From a virus: a stretch of DNA of 20,403 bases. The translations under genes were made by a program, and so were the position numbers. Each line of letters begins with the position of its first letter. The first letter of the stretch is position 1. The stretch spans positions 1 through 20,403 of the IMG/VR virus record IMGVR_UViG_3300030099_003698. One strand, 5' to 3'. The notes below the pieces were generated by a model, which saw only the letters and a list, made by a program, of their open reading frames with translations, had not been told where the DNA came from and did not search any database. Shown piece after piece: positions 5,459 through 11,877 of this stretch.

Positions 5459-5485
5459 GTGTACAAGTAAAGGAGATTACTTACC

Positions 5486-5596
5486 ATGAAAAATTTACTT
5501 TGGAATATTTTAGAAGCCTTTGTTCTGCTTGGAACTCTGACGGCTATCTATCTGTCGTTGTGGATCGTGTCGATTGCAATAGAAGGAAAAATTTAA
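5486..5596 (+). CDS. Small membrane peptide (36 aa)
   Basis: The 36-residue product starts MKNLLWNILEAFVLLGTLTA and continues as a hydrophobic helix through IYLSLWIVSIAIEGKI. That is one membrane span with a short charged start. AAGGAG lies nine bases before the ATG, directly downstream of the best promoter in the window. The stop shares bases with a following ATG as TAATG. Small single-span peptides expressed early in phages can affect host membrane or exclusion functions, but nothing in the sequence identifies a target. Confidence 0.7.
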   Translation: MKNLLWNILEAFVLLGTLTAIYLSLWIVSIAIEGKI

Positions 5597-5640
5597 TGAG
5601 CCAGGATTATAGAATTGAAATGCAAAAGGAGGATGCATTC

Positions 5641-5808
5641 ATGAAAAAATACAAACCAATGACACTACAAGTTGTCGTTCATTACATGGTTGAACTTGAG
5701 CCAGAAGATTATGCTGAGTATCAAGATGGTAGGCCTATCGAAACCTTTGACCATTGGAAAGATAATATGAATGAACCAACAGTTATAAAAGAATTTCCAA
5801 CAGAATAA
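5641..5808 (+). CDS. Small hypothetical protein (55 aa; 70 aa with alternative start)
   Basis: The product starts MKKYKPMTLQVVVHYMVELE and ends NEPTVIKEFPTE. It is acidic overall and has no membrane span. The start at 5641 has a near-perfect ribosome site, AAAGGAGG, eight bases upstream. The alternative ATG at 5596 is also reasonable: it overlaps the previous stop (TAATG) and has AGAAGGA nine bases upstream, adding 15 residues. Both products may be made. The gene is followed 11 bases after its stop by a GC-rich hairpin. No family recognised. Confidence 0.72.
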   Translation: MKKYKPMTLQVVVHYMVELEPEDYAEYQDGRPIETFDHWKDNMNEPTVIKEFPTE

Positions 5809-5819
5809 TTCACTCAGGT

Positions 5820-5853
5820 TGCACGCACCCCCGTTTGGGTGAGGGTGCGTGCA
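5820..5853 (+). other. Intercistronic hairpin without U-tract
   Basis: TGCACGCACCC and GGGTGCGTGCA form an 11-pair perfect stem with a 12-base loop. The loop contains a possible small inner CC/GG pairing. It lies 11 bases after the stop at 5808, is followed by GCCCTCGTTC rather than a T-run, and precedes the ribosome site of the next gene. Confidence 0.65.
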
Positions 5854-5882
5854 GCCCTCGTTCATAAGCAAAGGAGAAAACT

Positions 5883-6056
5883 ATGAGCGTCCTTAAACAA
5901 TTGATGACTGAAAATGCAGATCTCAAAGTAGAGAATGCAACACTAAAACAAAGGCTATACATGCGTGAGCAAGAACTCACAGACCTGTGGAGTCAAAGCA
6001 CTATCAACCAATATGAGTCATCTGACGAGTATCTTGAAGCGAAAGGAGACAACTAA
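5883..6056 (+). CDS. Small coiled-coil protein (57 aa)
   Basis: It starts MSVLKQLMTENADLKVENAT and continues as a Leu-repeat helix (LKQRLYMREQELTDL). The spacing of Leu/Ile/Val residues every three to four positions suggests a short dimeric coiled coil. The C-terminal 20 residues are polar and acidic. AAAGGAG lies about seven bases before the ATG, after the hairpin at 5820-5853. The stop overlaps the next start as TAATG. No DNA-binding basic region is seen before the zipper, so it is not a standard bZIP-type factor. Function unknown. Confidence 0.75.
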   Translation: MSVLKQLMTENADLKVENATLKQRLYMREQELTDLWSQSTINQYESSDEYLEAKGDN

Positions 6057-6277
6057 TGACGACCATTCGTGATGCGGAGCATCCAATCAAAAAGCAAATA
6101 GAACAACTTGAAACCTATTTGCGTTGGTCAGCTGAAGCTGTTGAAGCGACAGGCTATGACCAATTCGTAAATGTTTGCGACTTAGATAAATGTAGTAAAG
6201 CAATACGCGATGCACGAGAAGCCTTGAGTGTTGCTAAACAACACAAATTTATTGCGGGGCATATTGATGAAGCGTGA
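6056..6277 (+). CDS. Small hypothetical protein (73 aa)
   Basis: The product starts MTTIRDAEHPIKKQIEQLET and looks all-helical and soluble, with two Cys (VCDLDKC) near the middle. It is translationally linked on both sides. Its ATG overlaps the previous TAA, AAAGGAG lies inside the previous gene just upstream, and its end overlaps the start of the ArdC-type gene by 11 bases. That arrangement suggests the three products are made in similar amounts. No family recognised; a partner role for the antirestriction protein is possible by position only. Confidence 0.75.
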   Translation: MTTIRDAEHPIKKQIEQLETYLRWSAEAVEATGYDQFVNVCDLDKCSKAIRDAREALSVAKQHKFIAGHIDEA

Positions 6278-7148
6278 TGCATTTCTTGAAAACATCCTCA
6301 CACGTTTTGTAAAAAACCTTGAGGATCATGGCAAAGATTGGGTGAAGCCTTGGGTGGGTTCATCCAATTTGCAGTCACCAATCAACGGTGCAACTGGATA
6401 TGCATATGCTGGTATCAACTGGTTCAATCTAATTATGACAGCCGATGCAAGAGGATACACCAGCAATCGTTGGGGTTCTTACAAACAATGGACAAGCATT
6501 GGTCGTAAGGTTCCTAAAGGTAATGGTTCATATGTTTTCTACTATGGCAAAGGCTATGACAAAGATAATGAAAAAGCATACAGCTTTGGTAAGATTACAC
6601 CTGTATGGAACGAATCTCAGCTACCTGATTACGTTCCACCACCTGCACCTACAAAGAAAAATCTAGTAGTACAGCATCAAGACTGTGAAGCATTTGTACA
6701 AATGGTAAATGCAAATGTTGAATATGGTGGTAGTCGTGCGTGTTACACACCAGCAACTGATACAATCAACATGCCAAATGCTGATGCGTTTGTTGACACA
6801 CCTGATGCAACAGCAACACAAAGTTTCTATTCAACTCTATTGCATGAGCATGTTCACTGGACAGGCCATGAAAGCAGACTGAATAGACTAAAATCCAAAG
6901 GCAAGTTTACCAGTGACTATGCATATGAAGAACTCATTGCTGAACTTGGCTCTGTGATTCTTGCTGTGCAACTTGGCTTGGAAGTCCAGCCAACACCAGA
7001 CCATGCCAAGTACATCAATACTTGGTTGACAGGACTAAAGGATGAACCACGCGCCCTGGTTAGGGCTATGAGCGATGCAAGTAAAGCTGTTGCATGCCTT
7101 GAAGCTGAGAAACGAAAGAACCTGATGGCAACTCTTGCCGCAGAATGA
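6267..7148 (+). CDS. ardC: ArdC-type antirestriction metalloprotein
   Basis: The 293-residue product starts MKRDAFLENILTRFVKNLED. It has the two-part ArdC layout. An N-terminal single-stranded-DNA-binding domain contains YAGINWFNLIMTADARGYTS and an SYKQWTSIGRKVPKG-type segment. A C-terminal zincin-like domain carries HEHVH (193-197) followed by WTGHESRLNR, with downstream glutamates near 221-226 (YEELIAELGS) as the probable third ligand. In plasmids this family shields incoming DNA from type I and related restriction and binds single strands; the metalloprotease part's substrate is unclear. The start at 6267 overlaps the previous gene by 11 bases; the open frame back to 6228 lacks a matching domain. 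A large hairpin follows the stop. The neighbouring methylase-like gene supports a counter-defence pair. Confidence 0.9.
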   Translation: MKRDAFLENILTRFVKNLEDHGKDWVKPWVGSSNLQSPINGATGYAYAGINWFNLIMTADARGYTSNRWGSYKQWTSIGRKVPKGNGSYVFYYGKGYDKDNEKAYSFGKITPVWNESQLPDYVPPPAPTKKNLVVQHQDCEAFVQMVNANVEYGGSRACYTPATDTINMPNADAFVDTPDATATQSFYSTLLHEHVHWTGHESRLNRLKSKGKFTSDYAYEELIAELGSVILAVQLGLEVQPTPDHAKYINTWLTGLKDEPRALVRAMSDASKAVACLEAEKRKNLMATLAAE

Positions 7149-7158
7149 GGGGCGTTGT

Positions 7159-7198
7159 CCACAGCCCCGCCCCGCCCGTGTGAGGGCGGGTGCTGTGG
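7159..7198 (+). other. Intercistronic hairpin without U-tract
   Basis: An outer stem CCACAGC/GCTGTGG (7159-7165 with 7192-7198) and an inner stem CCCGCCC/GGGCGGG (7171-7177 with 7184-7190) enclose the loop GTGTGA. It lies 10 bases after the ArdC stop and has no T-run. It is very GC-rich compared with the genes around it. Confidence 0.65.
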
Positions 7199-7225
7199 TC
7201 AATCGCCCGACAGAAAGGAAACCAA

Positions 7226-7549
7226 ATGACACCAACACTTGAAGATCTTGAAGTAGAGTTAGCTAATCGTCTGCGTGAGATTACTGCTGACCCAAACAAA
7301 CCATTTGTTGTCGATGAAATAGTCAACAATCTGATACCAACAACACCATCAATACTTGGGTTGGTATATGCATCTGCGACTACAGTACTCGATAAAATGG
7401 ATGATGATGGTGGCAGTGTTACTGCAATCATACACTATCATCTTAAACAACATCTTATGGATTTTGGTATGAAACTACACAAAAGCCGATCACAATACAG
7501 GATTGAGAACAATGACAGTGTTGTTCCATTTCAACCAAAGGATGATTGA
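7226..7549 (+). CDS. Hypothetical protein (107 aa)
   Basis: The product starts MTPTLEDLEVELANRLREIT and is mostly helical with a predicted soluble fold. The tail NNDSVVPFQPKDD is polar. The ATG at 7226 is chosen because AGAAAGGA lies about seven bases upstream; the open frame back to 7190 runs through the hairpin. The stop TGA is directly followed by the ATG of the methylase-like gene, so the two are probably co-translated. No motif of known function is visible. Confidence 0.78.
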   Translation: MTPTLEDLEVELANRLREITADPNKPFVVDEIVNNLIPTTPSILGLVYASATTVLDKMDDDGGSVTAIIHYHLKQHLMDFGMKLHKSRSQYRIENNDSVVPFQPKDD

Positions 7550-8194
7550 ATGGCAAAAATACTAATCGGATGTGAAACATCTGGCATTGTGCGTGAAGCA
7601 TTTATTCGTGCTGGGCATAATGCATGGTCATGTGACGTATTGCCTAGCGATATACCAACTAACAAACACTTTGTTGCTGATGTGCGTGATGTAATGGTTG
7701 ATCATGATTGGGACATGCTATTCGTAGCACACCCACCATGTACAAGGTTATGTAACTCTGGTGTTCGATGGCTTTCAAAGCCACCGCCAGGCAAAACACT
7801 GGATGAGATGTGGCAAGAACTTGACGAAGGTGCTGATCTATTCTCTGACATATGGAATGTAGATATTCCGCATGTAGCTGTTGAGAATCCAGTGATGCAT
7901 AAGTATGCCAAAGAGCGCATAAGAAACTATGAACCACAAGCACAGTCTATCCAGCCATGGCAGTTTGAAACAACTGAAGATGGCAAAGACAATGTAAAGA
8001 AACGCACCTGTCTTTGGTTGCGAAACCTCCCGAAACTTAAGCCTACTGGTTGTCTTGATGGATCAACTGCTAGACCAGAAGTACATCATGCACCACCAAG
8101 TGCTGATCGTTGGAAGATACGCAGTAGATTTTACAAAGGTATTGCTGATGCAATGGCAGAACAATGGGGCTGGTACATACATCATGCGTTCTAA
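7550..8194 (+). CDS. C5-cytosine-methylase-like protein
   Basis: The 214-residue product starts MAKILIGCETSGIVREAFIR, with a GCETSG..R..F..AGH..WSCD pattern like the SAM-binding motif I region of cytosine methylases. It has a PPC catalytic-loop motif at residues 62-64 (VAHPPCTRLCNSG) and an ENP motif at 112-114 (VAVENPVMHKYAK) in the place of motif VI. The family converts cytosine to 5-methylcytosine using SAM and protects DNA from restriction. The product is short for a full Dcm-type enzyme, and no clear target-recognition domain or C-terminal motif X is seen. It could be a minimal phage methylase or a related SAM-dependent enzyme. It directly follows the 107-residue gene with no gap and overlaps the next gene by 11 bases. 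Confidence 0.75.
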   Translation: MAKILIGCETSGIVREAFIRAGHNAWSCDVLPSDIPTNKHFVADVRDVMVDHDWDMLFVAHPPCTRLCNSGVRWLSKPPPGKTLDEMWQELDEGADLFSDIWNVDIPHVAVENPVMHKYAKERIRNYEPQAQSIQPWQFETTEDGKDNVKKRTCLWLRNLPKLKPTGCLDGSTARPEVHHAPPSADRWKIRSRFYKGIADAMAEQWGWYIHHAF

Positions 8195-8354
8195 AGACAA
8201 ACAATTTTTTGTTACCTGTTCTGTATGCAAACTCAAAGAATCTGATTGGGTTGCATTGCTAACAAACATAGAACCAGAAGAACATACAATAATGTGTCGA
8301 GAATGCTTTATCAAAAGCCAAGCAAAACCTGAAAGGAAACAACACCCATGGTAA
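8184..8354 (+). CDS. Small zinc-ribbon-like peptide (56 aa)
   Basis: The product starts MRSKDKQFFVTCSVCKLKES. It has two CxxC pairs, C12/C15 and C38/C41 (MCRECFIKSQ), the layout of a small zinc ribbon. The remainder is polar and basic at the end. The ATG lies 11 bases inside the methylase-like gene, and the end overlaps the start of the resolvase gene (ATGGTAA arrangement), so translation is probably coupled. Such small zinc proteins in phages often bind nucleic acids or host polymerase, but no specific family is recognised. Confidence 0.72.
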   Translation: MRSKDKQFFVTCSVCKLKESDWVALLTNIEPEEHTIMCRECFIKSQAKPERKQHPW

Positions 8355-8677
8355 GTAAAAGCAAAGCCAAGGGTACATACCATGAAAAGTTTTTTGTAAA
8401 ACTATTCAACTCACTTGGTATTCCTACCAAAAGACAGCCGTTATCTGGTTCTCTCGGTGGAGAATATTCTGGTGATTTGGTATTAGATTTTGATAGTCGG
8501 CAACTTATTGCCGAGGTCAAATACAGAAAGCAATCCAGCTTTCCATCACCATTTACAGTTTTAGAAAACAGAGATCTAGCAATCTACAAACGTGGGACAG
8601 ATCGTAAATGGTTACTAATAGTCCCAGGAGAACTAGTCGAGGAGATACTCAATGAACACCAGACCAAAAACACCTGA
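8348..8677 (+). CDS. Holliday-junction resolvase-like nuclease (Hjc/PD-(D/E)XK type)
   Basis: The 109-residue product starts MVSKSKAKGTYHEKFFVKLF. It shows the compact Hjc-type order: an early acidic residue (E13), SGSLGGEYSGDLVLDFDSRQ with D43, and EVKYRK with E56 and K58. These fit the Glu-Asp-Glu-X-Lys site of archaeal-type and phage junction resolvases. A branched recombination or replication intermediate would be the substrate, and the length is right for the family. AAAGGA lies about ten bases before the ATG. The 3' end overlaps the next gene by 26 bases. The exonuclease and annealing genes downstream in the same block support a recombination role. Another PD-(D/E)XK nuclease is the main alternative. 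Confidence 0.8.
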   Translation: MVSKSKAKGTYHEKFFVKLFNSLGIPTKRQPLSGSLGGEYSGDLVLDFDSRQLIAEVKYRKQSSFPSPFTVLENRDLAIYKRGTDRKWLLIVPGELVEEILNEHQTKNT

Positions 8678-8957
8678 AGAAAAACGTTATCGTAAATTTC
8701 AGATGACTGATCTGATCAGACAAACTCTTGATGCAGAAGAAGTATCATCATTTGATTTTTATGGCAGACGTAAAGACAATCCACATGTAATAGAAACCAG
8801 GCAAAAGATTTGTTTTATGTTACAGGAACGTGGGTTTTCTACACCTGAGATTGGCGAAATGATTGAGCGTGACCACACAACAGTCATGTACAATATCAAA
8901 CAATATAAACAACGTATGAAGAAAAAGAACAATGGAACTCAATCATCATCAACGTGA
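8652..8957 (+). CDS. DnaA domain IV-like DNA-binding protein
   Basis: A 101-residue protein starting MNTRPKTPEEKRYRKFQMTD. Residues about 50-85 read ICFMLQERGFSTPEIGEMIE then RDHTTVMYNIKQY. This matches the helix-turn-helix and the signature RDHTTV (73-78) of DnaA domain IV, the part that binds DnaA boxes. No ATPase (AAA+) domain is present, so the protein cannot act as a full DnaA. It might bind DnaA-box-like sites to regulate early transcription, mark a phage origin, or compete with host DnaA. The start lies inside the resolvase gene with GAGGAGAT just upstream. It overlaps the next gene by 26 bases. Confidence 0.8.
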   Translation: MNTRPKTPEEKRYRKFQMTDLIRQTLDAEEVSSFDFYGRRKDNPHVIETRQKICFMLQERGFSTPEIGEMIERDHTTVMYNIKQYKQRMKKKNNGTQSSST

Positions 8958-9465
8958 GCAGATCATACACAAGCTATTCATACAAAAAATGGCAACATTG
9001 TATGCATGCCCAAAACATATTCGTTCCAACAAAGACTCACAACAAGAGTATTATCGACAGCTTAGAAAAACACTTAATCAAAGTTTGGATAATCGCATAC
9101 CAAATGAGGAAGTATTTTCTTTGCTGGTTGGTAAAGTTTATGATCGTTGTTGTTCTGCTCAAGAGTTTCGTGTCTGGTTTTCACCGCATCTTGTGTCGAA
9201 GGTTGCTGGCAAGGTAAGTGCTGAGTGGGTTCATAATCATGAGTCTATTGATCGACATCTTGCTAACCCAAAGAACAAAGAGACAGAAGAAAGAACAGGT
9301 AATCCATTCACACTTGAAAGCTGTGATGCACATATTGCAGAAACACAAGCAATGATTGATAGTGGAGAACTACCTGCCGCGCTTGGTAACATGTTGATTC
9401 GTATACCAAAAAAAGCAAAAGAAAGGTTGTTAACAGGGCAAACACCTGATACAAAGAACGAGTAA
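8932..9465 (+). CDS. Hypothetical protein (177 aa)
   Basis: It starts MELNHHQREQIIHKLFIQKM and is helix-rich. A two-Cys pair (DRCCSAQEFRVWFSP) lies in the middle and a basic tail reads LIRIPKKAKERLLTGQTPDT. No enzyme motif is recognised. It overlaps the DnaA-like gene by 26 bases and is followed 13 bases later by the YqaJ-type exonuclease, so it is probably expressed with the recombination functions. Replication accessory proteins (for example primase or loader partners) often occupy such positions, but nothing here proves that. A later Met (Met20) could also be the start. Confidence 0.75.
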   Translation: MELNHHQREQIIHKLFIQKMATLYACPKHIRSNKDSQQEYYRQLRKTLNQSLDNRIPNEEVFSLLVGKVYDRCCSAQEFRVWFSPHLVSKVAGKVSAEWVHNHESIDRHLANPKNKETEERTGNPFTLESCDAHIAETQAMIDSGELPAALGNMLIRIPKKAKERLLTGQTPDTKNE

Positions 9466-9478
9466 AGGAGAACTCACA

Positions 9479-10261
9479 ATGCAAGATAGAACTGGATTTA
9501 TCGGTGGCAGTGATGCTGTCCGAATTGTCGATGGTGATTTATATTCACTGTGGATGGAGAAAACAGGACGCAAAGAACCAGATGATTTGTCTGATGTATT
9601 ACCAGTACAACTAGGCATATTCACTGAGCCATTCAATGTCCAACTGTTTGCCAGGAAAAAACAAGTAGAGGTGTCAGAGCAAGAAGTATTCAACATGATG
9701 TGGAATGATGTTCCATGTCGAGGTACGCTTGATGGTGTATTTACAGAACATGGACAACGCATTGGTTTGGAGTGCAAGCATACTAATCAAACAACAAACA
9801 TGACCAAACAACTTGATCGGTACATGCCCCAACTACAGTTTTACATGCAGATATCAGCCATATCATCCATGTATCTGTCGTGCATCTTTGGTAATCAAAA
9901 GCATGATTATGTAAAGATAGATGCAGACCAAGAGTATCAAGGGCTATTGATCCAACACATTCAACATTTCTGGCAGTCTGTGACCGATAATATTGAACCA
10001 GTCAATCCAGATATTCCTGACATGCCAAGTATTGATTATATCAAAATCAATGACATGGTTGCCCGTGATGCTAATACTGACAATCAGTTTGTAAGTCTGG
10101 CACACGAATACATAGAAACAAAAGAAGCGGCAGATCGTAATGCAACTGCCGCCAAAAGCCTCAAGTCATTGGTAGCTGACAATGAACGTGAGGTGCATTG
10201 CAACACTCTAGCAGTCAAACGTGACAAGAGAGGAGCAAAGCGAATATACATAACCAGCTAA
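9479..10261 (+). CDS. YqaJ-type viral recombinase/exonuclease
   Basis: The 260-residue product opens with MQDRTGFIGGSDAVRIVDGD, the typical IGGSDA start of the YqaJ family. Further motifs are LGIFTEPFN with E50, PCRGTLDGVF with D85, and GLECKHT with E98 and K100. Together they form the PD-(D/E)XK site of lambda-exonuclease-like enzymes. A QLDRYMPQLQFYMQ helix follows as expected. The enzyme would resect double-stranded ends to give 3' single strands for the annealing protein encoded next. AAAGGAG lies just before the ATG. The length fits the family and both ends look intact. Confidence 0.9.
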   Translation: MQDRTGFIGGSDAVRIVDGDLYSLWMEKTGRKEPDDLSDVLPVQLGIFTEPFNVQLFARKKQVEVSEQEVFNMMWNDVPCRGTLDGVFTEHGQRIGLECKHTNQTTNMTKQLDRYMPQLQFYMQISAISSMYLSCIFGNQKHDYVKIDADQEYQGLLIQHIQHFWQSVTDNIEPVNPDIPDMPSIDYIKINDMVARDANTDNQFVSLAHEYIETKEAADRNATAAKSLKSLVADNEREVHCNTLAVKRDKRGAKRIYITS

Positions 10262-10290
10262 TCGTTTGTAGTATGAAAGGAGAAACATAC

Positions 10291-10833
10291 ATGACGGAAA
10301 CTAAAGACAAACGTAAATCAACTGCCAAATCAAAACCTGAAACACTCGCTTCAGCTTTGGTTGCTTTTCACAATACCAGGCCATATGCACCAAAAAATGC
10401 AGAAGGTGTGTGGAAACCATATGCAGATATCAATTCAGTTATTGATGCTGTTCGTGGTGCTTCTGAGCATGGTCTTACATTTACACAAGAGTTGGATTTC
10501 TTAGATGAACATCCACACATTAGTTATGTACGAACCATATTGATGCATGAATCAGGTGAAACGCGAGAAAGTCGTGCATTAATCCATGTACAAGAAAAAG
10601 ACAAAGCAAATTCACAAAGACATGGATCAGGTATTACATATGCCAAACGCTATGCACTATGTTCAGCCTTTGGACTACCAACACCTGATGATGATGCTGA
10701 TGAAATCTCTGATGCACAAGCAGAGAAAGACAAACAGGAAGCTAGAAAGAAAAAGCTGGCAGACAACTTGCCAGACAAACAACCTGAAAAACAAGCAACA
10801 TCAGAATCAAATTCTTCAGATCATCCGTTTTAA
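10291..10833 (+). CDS. erf: ERF-family single-strand annealing protein
   Basis: A 180-residue protein starting MTETKDKRKSTAKSKPETLA. The central region shows the ERF pattern: KPYADINSVIDAVRGASEHG followed by LTFTQELD, then VRTILMHESGETRESRA and GSGITYAKRYALCSAFGLPT, the conserved G..xTYAkRYAL segment. The C-terminal tail is Lys/Gln/Glu-rich, probably disordered, and ends in SSDHPF, an acidic-aromatic end similar to SSB-type tails. It would bind the 3' single strands made by the exonuclease upstream and promote annealing. AAAGGAG lies eight bases before the ATG at 10291; an earlier in-frame ATG at 10273 overlaps that ribosome site. Confidence 0.9.
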   Translation: MTETKDKRKSTAKSKPETLASALVAFHNTRPYAPKNAEGVWKPYADINSVIDAVRGASEHGLTFTQELDFLDEHPHISYVRTILMHESGETRESRALIHVQEKDKANSQRHGSGITYAKRYALCSAFGLPTPDDDADEISDAQAEKDKQEARKKKLADNLPDKQPEKQATSESNSSDHPF

Positions 10834-10862
10834 CGATAAATCAGTAGAGAAGGAAATATACT

Positions 10863-11231
10863 ATGACGCAATATGATGATACTAATCGTGGCGCACTATT
10901 CCCACCACGCAACAAACCTGATTCCTCTGAACCAAATACCAGGGTCATACTAACAGGAACTATTGATGACAATGGACAAGAAAAACGGGTGGCCGCTATT
11001 ATGGTCACAACCAAAGATGGTAAAGACATTATCGACCTCTATGAAAAAGTCGGGACGTTGTACAAAAACGATGATAAGAAAACCGACAAGCATCCCGATT
11101 ATTCGGGGCCATTTGGAAACAGACGTGTTTCCGTCTGGACTAAACAAGCCAAAGAAACAGGACTAAACTACATGTCTCTTTCTTTGTCAGACAAACGTGG
11201 TGAACCCACAGAGCCAGACGTAGGATTCTAA
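10863..11231 (+). CDS. Hypothetical DUF736-like protein (122 aa)
   Basis: The product starts MTQYDDTNRGALFPPRNKPD and contains GPFGNRRVSVWTKQAKETGL followed by NYMSLSLSDKRGEP. The pattern of a beta-rich domain with PDY.GP..., W.K...ETG..Y.SL.L.D resembles DUF736-type or single-strand-binding-associated small proteins; this is tentative and from memory. It directly follows the ERF gene with GAGAAGGA before the ATG, so a role beside recombination (for example DNA binding) is reasonable. The stop is followed six bases later by a strong hairpin. Confidence 0.72.
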   Translation: MTQYDDTNRGALFPPRNKPDSSEPNTRVILTGTIDDNGQEKRVAAIMVTTKDGKDIIDLYEKVGTLYKNDDKKTDKHPDYSGPFGNRRVSVWTKQAKETGLNYMSLSLSDKRGEPTEPDVGF

Positions 11232-11237
11232 GGTTTA

Positions 11238-11273
11238 TGGCAGGGTCGCTTAACTCCTTTCGTGACCCTGCCA
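11238..11273 (+). other. Intercistronic hairpin without U-tract
   Basis: TGGCAGGGTC and GACCCTGCCA form a perfect ten-pair stem with a 16-base loop, six bases after the stop at 11231. ACCATTCC follows, not a T-run. It is the fourth such element in the plus-strand block. Confidence 0.65.
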
Positions 11274-11300
11274 CCATTCCTTCAATGAAAGATATGTCCA

Positions 11301-11507
11301 ATGTTTGATTATTTATTGATTGTATTTGTAGCAACTTCTTTGAGTGATCCTCACAAATACACAATTAGAGATGTAACCTACACAATTTCACCAGAAGAAT
11401 GCATGGTAGAGGCAGAAGAATACAATGAGGAAGAACCTATTGGCAGCTTTACCTTTGCAACCTGTGTACCTTTACTAGATAAAAGTATGTCTGATACACT
11501 TGATTGA
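11301..11507 (+). CDS. Small hypothetical protein with hydrophobic N-terminus (68 aa)
   Basis: It starts MFDYLLIVFVATSLSDPHKY. The hydrophobic first 14 residues could be a signal sequence or a short anchor, although there is no positive charge ahead of it. The rest is acidic (EECMVEAEEYNEEEPIGSFT) with two Cys that could form a disulfide if exported. The ribosome site is weak. The stop overlaps the next start as TGATG. Not recognised as a family. Confidence 0.6.
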   Translation: MFDYLLIVFVATSLSDPHKYTIRDVTYTISPEECMVEAEEYNEEEPIGSFTFATCVPLLDKSMSDTLD

Positions 11508-11725
11508 TGTCAGACCAGGCTCCAATACAAATCCAACGTTGCCCCCCAACAAGCAAATGGGGTGGACGCTGGAAGCAATACTACGAACTACGCAAATCAA
11601 TACACAGTCTGAGTAATGCAGGTATGTCCATAGAGGAAATCAAAATAGAACTAGCAAAACGCAAACCAAACAAATTACTACGAGTAGTACATATTGATGA
11701 ACAATTCAAAAAAGGAATTGGTTGA
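11507..11725 (+). CDS. Small hypothetical basic protein, last gene of the plus block (72 aa)
   Basis: It starts MSDQAPIQIQRCPPTSKWGG. A central helix pair (LRKSIHSLSNAGMSIEEIKI then ELAKRKPNK) resembles a minimal helix-turn-helix: a short helix, a Gly-Met-Ser turn and a second helix beginning IEEIKIELAKR. The ATG at 11507 overlaps the previous TGA; a TTG one codon earlier is less likely. It is the last gene before a foldable non-coding stretch and a strong terminator. A DNA-binding regulator is possible but unproven. Confidence 0.65.
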   Translation: MSDQAPIQIQRCPPTSKWGGRWKQYYELRKSIHSLSNAGMSIEEIKIELAKRKPNKLLRVVHIDEQFKKGIG

Positions 11726-11765
11726 CTAACCCCTTTTTGGACGACGGGGCAAGTAAGTGTGTCTC

Positions 11766-11872
11766 GTGATTCATAACTTAAATCGTGGTATTCCATGTCC
11801 AGCTATTCAGCATCGAATACTATCGCAATGCCCTGTTAGTCGTAAAAAGGATAGGGAAAATTTAAGTATCAC
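11766..11872 (+). ncRNA. Candidate structured RNA or 3' UTR before the terminator
   Basis: A 150-base gap with no gene can fold into a closed shape. ACTTAAAT (11776-11783) pairs with ATTTAAGT (11860-11867). GTGAT (11766-11770) pairs with ATCAC (11868-11872), leaving a five-base bulge. Inside lie a GTATTC/GAATAC hairpin (11788-11793 with 11815-11820) and a TATC/GATA arm (11821-11824 with 11850-11853). The intrinsic terminator begins six bases after the closing stem. No clear promoter is seen just upstream, so it may be a processed tail of the early transcript rather than a separate RNA. The pairing is direct; the function is unknown. Confidence 0.4.
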
Positions 11873-11877
11873 TTACT

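Noticed and set aside
11730-11870. Possible tRNA with a TTCATAA anticodon-like loop
   Set aside because: The flanking bases do not form an anticodon stem, there is no T-loop consensus and no acceptor stem of the right length.
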